From Spirochaetota bacterium (lineage in GTDB: Bacteria > Spirochaetota > JAGLSM01 > JAKPMW01), in the NCBI GenBank assembly GCA_029548715.1, contig JAKPMW010000232.1, positions 1-31,507 of the forward strand: a DNA stretch of 31,507 bases, written 5' to 3'. Shown piece by piece: positions 17,823-25,033 of this stretch (positions are counted from its first letter, which is position 1; each line of letters starts with the position of its first letter). The notes under the pieces were generated by a model that was not told the DNA's origin, searched no databases, and saw only the letters and a program-made list of their open reading frames with translations. The position numbers and the translations under genes were made by a program.

Positions 17823-17963
17823 GGCAGGCTCCTTGTCATCACCGCAGGTTCCAGCGGATGCAGAGTATCAAATAAATGTAGCATAGTTTGCCATAAAAAC
17901 AAGACGTTACAGGGAAGCCATCCGAAGTATATTGTTATCAGGTCACCTTGGGAGTTGAGCGGT
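17823..17963. promoter_or_regulatory. Divergent intergenic region between fabH and the lepB-like gene
   Basis: This 141-bp AT-richer gap separates divergent genes and must hold their promoters unless both are expressed from further away. Rightward, TATATT (17928-17933) is a good -10 match, but no convincing -35 lies at the right distance. Leftward, a weak TTGTTT / TACATT pair with a 16-bp spacer can be read on the - strand. It also holds the fabH Shine-Dalgarno AAGGAG (17834-17829, - strand). Promoter positions are tentative. Confidence 0.35.
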
Positions 17964-18995
17964 ATGGGGATTCATGAGCGGTACAGGCCGGAAAAAAAAA
18001 GCACCCCGGCGGCGATTGCGCTGAGGCTTGTTGTTGCGGCCCTGATTGTATCCGCCTGCATCAGGCTGTTTTTGTTTGAGACCGTTGTCCTCAGGGGCCC
18101 CGAGATGTTGCCCGGAGCGGCGCGGGGTGACGTGCTTCTCCTCAACCGTTTTGCAACTGGAATCCGTCTGCCTTTGTTCAACAATGTCAGTCTCTTTGGT
18201 TTTTATACACCTGAGACAGGCGACCTCGCCGTGATCAAGCACCCCTGGCGGGCCTGGAGCGGGGTGGCCGAGTTTTTTGATACCTGCACAGCATCACTCT
18301 TTGGGCTGACGGGCAATGGCGAACTCCGTCTTGTCCGTGTTATGGCGCGCGAGGGACAAAAAATCAGGATCGATGCATCCGGGATTGTACATGTCGGGGG
18401 CACAAAGCTTGACCGGCAGAAATCGGGCACTCTTTCGCTTCATAACAGGGCTGCCGGTGGTGATGAGATACTTCGCCGGCAAATAGTACGGCGAATGCTG
18501 GTATCCGAAGACAGCATCAAGGGCAAGCCGATGCCGGATCTGACTCTCCCTCTCTGGCGTGAAGGCAAATGGGAAGTGGCGCAGAGTGAGGGCGAAAGTG
18601 CTGATTCTTCAATGCGGACCTTTCCCCTGCCGGTTACAAATGATGCGCAGGCGGCAACGTGGGCACGTCGCTGGCTGGCCAATACGGTTCTCCAGTCGGA
18701 TGATGCGACCGTGGCTTTGCTTCATGAACGGGACAACGGGACAGGACCTGCGCTTGTTCGTGATGCCAGCGGAAACCTCTGGTTCCGGCTGGATGACAGC
18801 ACCCTCGAACCATTGATCAGAATTGAATCCGGCCTGGCCTGGCTTGTCGTCCCCAGGGGGATGATCTTTGTCCTCAACGACATGAGGGATGCGCTTGACG
18901 ACAGCCGGACCTGGGGGCCGGTGTATGAAAAAACGATTACAGGAATCCCCATGCTCCGCATCTGGCCCATGGGGCGGTTTGACTCGCTTGACTGA
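17964..18995 (+). CDS. Signal peptidase I (S26) homologue lacking the Ser/Lys catalytic dyad
   Basis: The 343-residue protein has one N-terminal membrane segment (about 17-38) and the layout of type I signal peptidase. Box-B-like GPEMLPGAARGDVLLLN and NRFATGIRLP (57-70) follow, then a box-D-like LRLVRVMAREGQKIRI (121-136), a long insertion (about 150-290), and the box-E-like sequence LNDMRDALDDSRTWGPV (304-320). Active enzymes have Ser-Met in box B and Lys-Arg in box D. Here the serine position reads Glu47 (Met48 kept; no serine between 31 and 75) and the lysine position reads Val124. It is therefore probably an inactive homologue with a structural or regulatory role. ATG 17964 is preceded by GGGAG. 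Its end overlaps the probable hemW start. Confidence 0.75.
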   Translation: MGIHERYRPEKKSTPAAIALRLVVAALIVSACIRLFLFETVVLRGPEMLPGAARGDVLLLNRFATGIRLPLFNNVSLFGFYTPETGDLAVIKHPWRAWSGVAEFFDTCTASLFGLTGNGELRLVRVMAREGQKIRIDASGIVHVGGTKLDRQKSGTLSLHNRAAGGDEILRRQIVRRMLVSEDSIKGKPMPDLTLPLWREGKWEVAQSEGESADSSMRTFPLPVTNDAQAATWARRWLANTVLQSDDATVALLHERDNGTGPALVRDASGNLWFRLDDSTLEPLIRIESGLAWLVVPRGMIFVLNDMRDALDDSRTWGPVYEKTITGIPMLRIWPMGRFDSLD

Positions 18996-20124
18996 GCCGG
19001 TTCGTCCTTCGGTCTATGTCCATATTCCCTTTTGCAGGCGGCGCTGTCCGTATTGCGCTTTTGTCTCGACTGTTCCGGAAGCGGGGCAGACGGAACGCTA
19101 TCTTGCAGCGCTGGCAAAAGAGTTGAGGCTACGAGCGGGGATGATCCCGCCTGGCGGAGCAGAGACCATTTATGTTGGCGGCGGCACGCCGACCCTTCCG
19201 GGTGAAGAATGGCTGAAGGAATGTCTCGCTCTGATACGGCGGCATGCATACGGACCATCAACCTGTGAATGGAGTGTCGAGAGCCTGCCGGGATGTATCA
19301 CTCCTGCGCTGGCCGGGGTTTGTGCGGATTCGGGCGTCACCAGGGTGACGCTGGGTGTTCAGAGTCTTGACCCCGAAGTATTGGCCGGAATAGGGAGATC
19401 CGACCAGCTTGCTGCCTTCTGGAAATCGGTTGGGATACTTCGGGCTGCCGGAATTGAAGCAATTGGCGCAGACCTGATTCTTGGCTTGCCCGGGGAACGG
19501 ATCGACCGGTTCAGGAATGGGGTTGAACGGATCATTGATGCCGGAATTCCCCACATCTCGGCGTATATGCTCTACCTTGAGACGGGTTCACCCTGGGCTG
19601 GACGCCAGCGGGAAGCGCCGGACTGGATGGTTCGCCGGTTGTATACTGCCCTTGCCCAGCGACTTGCCCGTGCGGGGTATCAGCAGTATGAGGTATCAAA
19701 TTTTGCACTGCCAGGGTTTTCCTGCCGGCATAATCTGGGGACATGGGGGGGGCGCGACCTTGCTGGGTTTGGCCTTGCGGCGGTGGGAACAGTCTCCGAT
19801 GGCCATGGTGTCCGGGTTCGGCGCCAGAATACGCTGGATCTCTTGCAATACCTCGAGGACCCCCTCTCGGGATACGCCGAGGAATACCTGAGCCCGTCCG
19901 ATCTGTACAATGAACACCTGATGCTCGGGCTACGAAGCCAGATCGGGCTCCGGCTCGACTGCGGCTTTGCCGAGCGCTACGGCCAGTCGTCCGCAGGACT
20001 GCGTGACCGGCTGGAAGAATTTTTCCGGGCGGGGTTGCTGCGTAAAACCGCCGACCGCTGGCAAACGACCCGGAGGGGTACGCTCTGGCTTGATTCGATC
20101 CTGGTGGAGCTTTTCTGCAAGTGA
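18988..20124 (+). CDS. hemW: HemW-like radical SAM protein (heme chaperone / HemN family)
   Basis: Radical SAM protein of the HemN/HemW family. HemW is thought to handle heme as a chaperone and is not a coproporphyrinogen oxidase. Using the TTG at 18988 (378 residues, the E. coli HemW length), HIPFCRRRCPYCAF gives the CX3CX2C cluster motif (C16, C20, C23), lacking the extra cysteine typical of true HemN. GGGTPT, GVQSLD and DLILGLPGE are conserved SAM-barrel elements. The heme-binding motif HNxxYW reads HNLGTW (248-253). The start is unsettled: TTG 18979 and in-frame ATGs at 18925 and 18889 inside the preceding gene also fit, and none has a clear Shine-Dalgarno. Confidence 0.85.
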   Translation: MTEPVRPSVYVHIPFCRRRCPYCAFVSTVPEAGQTERYLAALAKELRLRAGMIPPGGAETIYVGGGTPTLPGEEWLKECLALIRRHAYGPSTCEWSVESLPGCITPALAGVCADSGVTRVTLGVQSLDPEVLAGIGRSDQLAAFWKSVGILRAAGIEAIGADLILGLPGERIDRFRNGVERIIDAGIPHISAYMLYLETGSPWAGRQREAPDWMVRRLYTALAQRLARAGYQQYEVSNFALPGFSCRHNLGTWGGRDLAGFGLAAVGTVSDGHGVRVRRQNTLDLLQYLEDPLSGYAEEYLSPSDLYNEHLMLGLRSQIGLRLDCGFAERYGQSSAGLRDRLEEFFRAGLLRKTADRWQTTRRGTLWLDSILVELFCK

Positions 20125-20129
20125 AAAAT

Positions 20130-20158
20130 TTGACCGGGGCAGCGGATTTTCGTAGCTT
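20130..20158 (+). promoter_or_regulatory. Candidate sigma70-type promoter for grpE-dnaK-dnaJ
   Basis: TTGACC (20130-20135) and TAGCTT (20153-20158) are separated by 17 bp and lie about 50 bp before the grpE start. The -35 is a strong match, the -10 only fair. No CIRCE element (TTAGCACTC-N9-GAGTGCTAA) is present, so HrcA control through CIRCE is not supported here. Confidence 0.4.
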
Positions 20159-20208
20159 AAAAAGAGGTAAACATTTGTTAATACACAACAGGACGCAAGG
20201 AGGCCGCG

Positions 20209-20805
20209 ATGTCTGACGGGAACGATATTCAGGAAGCTGCAACAGAAGTCCTCGATCAGGATACTCCGGCGTCCGGGGCTCCTGATGAGGCAGAACTCTT
20301 GAGAGCCGAAAACGGGCAACTCAAGGCCAGGCTGGCCGAGCTTGAGCGGCAGTGTGAAGAGCTTAAAAAAGAAGACAAGTATCGCATGGCCGAGTTTGAC
20401 AACTTCAGGCGACGAACCAGGGCTGAACAGGAGGAGCTCCGCAAAACGGCCGCCAAGGCCCTGTTGATTGAGCTGCTCGACATTGAGGACGGGTTTGCCA
20501 GCGCTGTAGACGGAAGTGAGACAGCCGATTTTGCGGCCTGGAAAGAGGGTGTCATGATGATTGCCCGAAAATTCAGGAGTCTTCTCGAGAAGCATGGTGT
20601 TCAGCCGATCGAGGCCCTGGGGAGCGAGTTTGACCCCGGATTGCATGAAGCCCTCTTTGTTGTTGATGAGGGGGAGCACGAGGGGCAGCAGGTTGCCCAG
20701 GTGATGCAGCGCGGATACCTCCTCCACGACAAGGTATTGAGGCTGGCCAAGGTCAAGGTGGCACGCGGGCAAGGTTCGTCCGGGGCCGCCGAGGCTGAGG
20801 GCTGA
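20209..20805 (+). CDS. grpE: Nucleotide exchange factor GrpE
   Basis: Releases ADP from DnaK and acts as a thermosensor in the Hsp70 cycle. The 198 residues show an acidic, disordered N-terminus, a long helix/coiled coil (about 26-90, including EDKYRMAEFDNFRRR) and the C-terminal beta domain. FDPGLHEALFVVDE and VMQRGYLLHDKVLRLAKVKV are the family signature. AAGGAGG lies 7 bp before the ATG. It is the first gene of a grpE-dnaK-dnaJ operon; no hrcA is adjacent. Confidence 0.96.
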   Translation: MSDGNDIQEAATEVLDQDTPASGAPDEAELLRAENGQLKARLAELERQCEELKKEDKYRMAEFDNFRRRTRAEQEELRKTAAKALLIELLDIEDGFASAVDGSETADFAAWKEGVMMIARKFRSLLEKHGVQPIEALGSEFDPGLHEALFVVDEGEHEGQQVAQVMQRGYLLHDKVLRLAKVKVARGQGSSGAAEAEG

Positions 20806-20821
20806 CAGGAAAACAACTGGG

Positions 20822-20840
20822 ACCGGTGCCTGGCACCGGT
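20822..20840. repeat. Perfect inverted repeat between grpE and dnaK
   Basis: ACCGGTGCC - T - GGCACCGGT, a 9-bp perfect inverted repeat that in RNA would give a 7-bp stem with loop CCUGG. It lies 17 bp after grpE and 30 bp before dnaK. No T tract follows, so it is not a standard terminator. It could be a processing or stability hairpin, or an operator. Confidence 0.7.
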
Positions 20841-20869
20841 GGATACGCTAATTGCAAGAGGTGACAGAT

Positions 20870-22798
20870 ATGGGCAAGATTATCGGAATCGATTTAGGGA
20901 CAACCAATTCGTGTGTGGCGGTCATGGAAGGCGGTGCGCCTGTGGTGATTGCCAACAGCGAAGGTCAACGAACGACTCCTTCAATCGTCGCGTTTACCGA
21001 AAAGGGTGAGCAGCTTGTCGGGCAGCAGGCCAAAAACCAGGCGGTTGTCAACCCGGGAAACACTGTTCGGTCCATCAAACGCTTTATGGGTCGCCGCTAT
21101 GTCGAGGTAGGCAGTGAGGTCCGCTATGTCTCGTATGACGTCAAGGGGGGATCGAATGACGAGGTGCGGGTTACGACCCGCGAAGGGGAGTTTACTCCGC
21201 CCGAGATTTCCGCACGCGTACTGATGAAGATGAAGCAGACTGCCGAGGAGTACCTCGGGACCAAGGTTGACAGCGCTGTGATTACCGTGCCGGCATATTT
21301 TAATGATGCGCAGCGGCAGGCAACCAAGGATGCCGGTAAAATCGCCGGGCTCAAGGTTGAGCGTATCGTCAATGAACCGACGGCGGCGGCCTTGGCATAT
21401 GGCCTTGACAAGAAAAAGGACGAAAAGATCGCGGTGTATGACCTTGGCGGCGGGACCTTTGATATTTCCATCCTTGAACTCGGGGACGGCGTTTTTGAGG
21501 TAAAATCGACCAATGGCGATACACATCTGGGTGGCGATGATTTCGATCAGCGCCTTGTCGAGTGGATGGTGACTGAATTCAAGAAAGAAAAGGGAGTTGA
21601 TCTTTCGAAAGACAAGGTTGCCATGCAGCGTCTGCGTGACGAAGCCGAAAAAACGAAGATCCAGCTTTCTGGAAGCCAGTCGGTCGATATCAGTGTCCCC
21701 TTTATCACGGCCGTGGACAACGTGCCCATGCACTTCAACATTTCGCTGTCAAGGGCCAAGTTCGAGCAGATGGTGGCGGATCTTGTGGAGAAGACCCGGA
21801 TTCCCTGTGAAAATGCCTTGAGGGATGCCGGCCTGAAAGCCTCGGATATTGATGAGGTCATCCTGGTGGGTGGTTCGACCCGGATTCCCGCTGTCCAGGA
21901 AATGGTCCGCAGGATTTTCGGCAAGGAGCCGAACAAGGGTGTCAATCCGGATGAGGTAGTTGCTGTCGGGGCAGCCATCCAGGGCGGAATTCTGGCAGGT
22001 GATGTCAAGGATGTCCTACTGCTTGACGTGACACCGCTGTCCCTCGGTATCGAGACCCTTGGGGGCGTTATGACTTCCCTTATCCCCCGGAACACCACCA
22101 TCCCGACAAAGAAGAGTCAGATCTTCTCGACAGCCGCCGACAATCAGCCTGCTGTTTCGATTCATGTGCTGCAGGGCGAGCGGGAATTTGCCAAGGATAA
22201 CCGGACACTCGGTCGCTTTGAACTTGAGGGCATTCCTCCTGCACCACGTGGTGTCCCGCAGATTGAGGTATCTTTCGATATTGATGAAAACGGGATCGTC
22301 CATGTGAGTGCCAAGGATCTCGGGACCGGCAAGGAGCAGAAGATCCGTATCGAAAGCTCCAGTGGCCTGTCTGAATCCGAGATCGACCGCATGGTCAAGG
22401 ACGCCGAGCTGCACGCTGAAGAGGATAAGAAAAAGCGTGAAGCTGCCGAAAGCCGAAACAAGCTGGACAGCCTTATCTATGAAGCCGAAAAGAGCCTGCG
22501 TGAGCATGGCGACAAGCTGGCTGACGGGGACAAGACGAATCTCCAGAAGGAGATTGACGCGGCGAAGGCTGTTCTTGACAGCGGTGATGAGGCCAAGCTC
22601 AAGGCTGCCCTTGAGTCGTTGACCCAGGCTGCACACAAGCTTGCAGAGATTGTCTACAAGGAAGCTGCAGCGAAGGAACAGGCCTCAGGCGGGGCTGCCC
22701 CCGGGAATGATGCCGGATCAGGGGCAGGTGCGTCAAAGCCGGCTGATAATGTCATGGATGCCGATTTTGAAGTTGTGGATGACGACAAGAAAAAATGA
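20870..22798 (+). CDS. dnaK: Molecular chaperone DnaK (Hsp70)
   Basis: ATP-driven chaperone of 642 residues, full length. The nucleotide-binding domain begins IIGIDLGTTNSCVAVMEGG and includes YDLGGGTFDISILELG and ILVGGSTRIPAVQEMV. The substrate-binding domain (LLLDVTPLSLGIETLGG) and helical lid follow. The C-terminus, DADFEVVDDDKKK, is a variant of the usual EEVDD-type tail. ATG 20870 is chosen because AGAGGTG is well placed and the protein then starts MGKIIGIDLG, as in the family. It lies between grpE and dnaJ. Confidence 0.98.
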   Translation: MGKIIGIDLGTTNSCVAVMEGGAPVVIANSEGQRTTPSIVAFTEKGEQLVGQQAKNQAVVNPGNTVRSIKRFMGRRYVEVGSEVRYVSYDVKGGSNDEVRVTTREGEFTPPEISARVLMKMKQTAEEYLGTKVDSAVITVPAYFNDAQRQATKDAGKIAGLKVERIVNEPTAAALAYGLDKKKDEKIAVYDLGGGTFDISILELGDGVFEVKSTNGDTHLGGDDFDQRLVEWMVTEFKKEKGVDLSKDKVAMQRLRDEAEKTKIQLSGSQSVDISVPFITAVDNVPMHFNISLSRAKFEQMVADLVEKTRIPCENALRDAGLKASDIDEVILVGGSTRIPAVQEMVRRIFGKEPNKGVNPDEVVAVGAAIQGGILAGDVKDVLLLDVTPLSLGIETLGGVMTSLIPRNTTIPTKKSQIFSTAADNQPAVSIHVLQGEREFAKDNRTLGRFELEGIPPAPRGVPQIEVSFDIDENGIVHVSAKDLGTGKEQKIRIESSSGLSESEIDRMVKDAELHAEEDKKKREAAESRNKLDSLIYEAEKSLREHGDKLADGDKTNLQKEIDAAKAVLDSGDEAKLKAALESLTQAAHKLAEIVYKEAAAKEQASGGAAPGNDAGSGAGASKPADNVMDADFEVVDDDKKK

Positions 22799-22807
22799 TC
22801 AGACCGT

Positions 22808-22836
22808 GGCATGACAGGATATGTTCCTGTCATGCC
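22808..22836. repeat. Perfect hairpin between dnaK and dnaJ
   Basis: GGCATGACAGGA - TATGT - TCCTGTCATGCC, a 12-bp perfect stem with a 5-nt loop, 9 bp after the dnaK stop and 23 bp before the dnaJ start. No T tract follows, so partial termination, RNA processing or mRNA stabilisation is more likely than full termination. Confidence 0.8.
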
Positions 22837-22859
22837 TCTGGTTCATGATGGAGTGTACG

Positions 22860-24005
22860 ATGGCTTCTGGAAAGCGCGATTATTACGAAATTTTGGGTGT
22901 GGGCAAGTCTGCGGGCAAGGAAGATATCAAAAAGGCCTACCGCAAACTGGCGATGCAGTATCATCCTGATCGTAATCGCGACAATCCCGAGGCGCTTGAG
23001 AAGTTCAAGGAAGCAACTGAGGCGTATGAGGTTCTCTCCAGTGACGAAAAGCGTTCGACGTATGACCGGTTTGGCCACGAGGGGCTGAATGCGTCAGGAG
23101 GGGCGGGCGGTTTCGATCCCCGCAACTTCTCCGGATTCGAGGACATTTTCGGAAACTTCGGTCCGTTTTCTGATTTTTTTGACGGAATTTTTGGCGGGGG
23201 ACGCCGTGGTGGACGGAGTACATCCGGTGCCCGGCATGGACAGGACCTCCGCTATGACCTTGAAGTCACCCTTGAGGAAGCGGCGTTTGGAGTACAGAAG
23301 CGGATTGAGATTCCCCGTCGTGAGGCGTGCGAGGAGTGCAAGGGCAGCGGCGCCGCATCCGGGAGCCAGTCCGAGACCTGCCCGGACTGTGGCGGCAGTG
23401 GGCAGATTCGGCGCAGTCAGGGATTTTTCAGTATCAGCACAACCTGCCCCCGCTGCCATGGCGAAGGGCGGATCGTTCAAAATCCCTGCCAGTCCTGTCG
23501 CGGGTCTGGGCAGGTCAAACGGACACGCACCATTCAGGTTCGCATTCCGGCAGGGGTGAGTGATGAAGCCCATCTCAAGATGACCGGGGAGGGAGAAGCG
23601 GGAACCCGGGGCGGGTACAATGGCGATCTGTACATTGTGATTCATATTCAGCCGCATCGCTGGTTTGAGCGACATGACGATGATCTTGTCTGCGAGGTTC
23701 CGATTTCCATCGCCCAGGCAGCACTGGGGGCCGAGATCACGGTTCCAACACTTGATTCCAAGCGGGTCAAACTGAAGATTCCTTCCGGGACACAAAACGA
23801 TACGATCCTCAGGGTGAGGGGGCAGGGTGTGCCCAGGGTCAACAGCAGCAGCCGGGGCGATCTTCTGGTCAAAATAATAGTGCAGATTCCTGATTCCCTG
23901 TCAGGCAAGCAAAAACAGATTCTCAAGGACTATGCTGCCGCGAGCAATGATACCGACTCCCCGCAGCCCAGCGACCTGTTCGCCAGACGCAAGGCCAGAT
24001 ATTAG
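22860..24005 (+). CDS. dnaJ: Chaperone protein DnaJ (Hsp40, type I)
   Basis: Co-chaperone that delivers substrates to DnaK and stimulates its ATPase. The 381 residues contain the J domain (4-70, HPD at 35-37), a Gly/Phe-rich region (about 78-125), and a zinc-finger domain (157-218) with four CxxCxGxG-type repeats: CEECKGSG, CPDCGGSG, CPRCHGEG and CQSCRGSG. The C-terminal substrate-binding domains follow. All eight zinc cysteines are present. ATG 22860 follows GGAG; the in-frame ATG at 22821 lies inside the preceding hairpin and is rejected. Confidence 0.97.
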   Translation: MASGKRDYYEILGVGKSAGKEDIKKAYRKLAMQYHPDRNRDNPEALEKFKEATEAYEVLSSDEKRSTYDRFGHEGLNASGGAGGFDPRNFSGFEDIFGNFGPFSDFFDGIFGGGRRGGRSTSGARHGQDLRYDLEVTLEEAAFGVQKRIEIPRREACEECKGSGAASGSQSETCPDCGGSGQIRRSQGFFSISTTCPRCHGEGRIVQNPCQSCRGSGQVKRTRTIQVRIPAGVSDEAHLKMTGEGEAGTRGGYNGDLYIVIHIQPHRWFERHDDDLVCEVPISIAQAALGAEITVPTLDSKRVKLKIPSGTQNDTILRVRGQGVPRVNSSSRGDLLVKIIVQIPDSLSGKQKQILKDYAAASNDTDSPQPSDLFARRKARY

Positions 24006-24055
24006 CTTTCGTCTGGTACTTCGGGTTGCGTTAATCGGATTGCTGGAGGATGGCC

Positions 24056-25030
24056 ATGACCAGGGTGCGGATAGGCGTTGTCGGTGTCGGCCATATGGGG
24101 CAATACCATGCCAACATTCTTGCCGGCCTGGATGGGGTCGATTTTGTCGGAGTCTATGATGCCAGCCGCGAACGGGCACACGAGATCTCGGCCAGACTGG
24201 GTGTCAAGGCATGGGATGACCTGGACCGGCTGTTTTCAAAGGTGGATGCGGTGTGTGTTGCCGTGCCAACAAATCTCCATTACAAAATAGCAAGTCGTGC
24301 GCTTGCGGCCGGTGTGCATGTCCTGGTGGAAAAGCCGATGACCCGGACGGTGCGCTATGCGGAGCGACTTGTTGCCCTGGCCAAAGAAAAACGCTTGATA
24401 CTTCAAACCGGTCATGTTGAGCGTTTCAACGGGGCCATCAGGCAGATCGGCAATATCATACACGAGCCAAAACTGATTGAGGCCCGGCGCCTTGCGCCCT
24501 GGACTCCACGCATCAAGGATGTGGGAGTCGTGCTTGATCTGATGGTGCACGATGTTGATATCGTTTTGGGCATGATTCAATCCCCTGTCATCGCTGTCGA
24601 TGCGGTCGGGACCTCGGTGTTTTCGCCATACGAGGATGCTGCAACGGCCATCCTGCAGTTCGAAAACGGGTGCGTTGCCAATCTTACAGCCAGCCGGATA
24701 ACAAACGACAAGATCCGGACCCTCTCCATCTCCCAAAAGGATGCGTACATCTTTCTCGACTACAACCGTCAGGGGATTGACATCTACCGGCGGCTGAGTC
24801 AGGACTACAGTCTCAAGCAGGAAGAGATACGCTACACGGTTGAAACAACGGTTGAGAGGGTTTTTGTCCACAGCGTCAATCCCCTGCAGCAGGAACTGAT
24901 GCATTTTTGTGATTGCGTTCGCGGCACGGCCACCCCTCTTGTGAGCGGTGAGAGTGATGTCAATACCCTGCGCCTGACCCGAAAGATTCTTGAGTGCATC
25001 AACCGGCATCTGCTCCAGGATGGGGAGTAG
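24056..25030 (+). CDS. Gfo/Idh/MocA-family dehydrogenase, GnnA-like
   Basis: NAD(P)-dependent sugar dehydrogenase of 324 residues. The Rossmann N-terminus has GVGHMG (10-15), the catalytic-lysine motif EKP is at 92-94, and the C-terminal domain contains LMVHDVDIV (162-170), whose histidine is typical of the active site. GHVERFN (119-125) is typical of relatives found beside lipid A genes, including GnnA, which oxidises UDP-GlcNAc at C3 for 3-amino lipid A. waaA lies immediately downstream, so a lipid A or core-sugar role is plausible. The partner aminotransferase GnnB is not in the window. ATG 24056 has GGAGG with a 6-nt spacer; ATG 24050 abuts the GGAGG. The enzyme family is secure; the substrate is inferred. 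Confidence 0.82.
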   Translation: MTRVRIGVVGVGHMGQYHANILAGLDGVDFVGVYDASRERAHEISARLGVKAWDDLDRLFSKVDAVCVAVPTNLHYKIASRALAAGVHVLVEKPMTRTVRYAERLVALAKEKRLILQTGHVERFNGAIRQIGNIIHEPKLIEARRLAPWTPRIKDVGVVLDLMVHDVDIVLGMIQSPVIAVDAVGTSVFSPYEDAATAILQFENGCVANLTASRITNDKIRTLSISQKDAYIFLDYNRQGIDIYRRLSQDYSLKQEEIRYTVETTVERVFVHSVNPLQQELMHFCDCVRGTATPLVSGESDVNTLRLTRKILECINRHLLQDGE

Positions 25031-25033
25031 GCT

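Noticed and set aside
20125..20208. CIRCE/HrcA operator upstream of grpE
   Set aside because: No TTAGCACTC / GAGTGCTAA inverted repeat is present.
22821..22859. dnaJ starting at ATG 22821
   Set aside because: This ATG is in the intercistronic hairpin; ATG 22860 has a Shine-Dalgarno and gives the standard DnaJ N-terminus.
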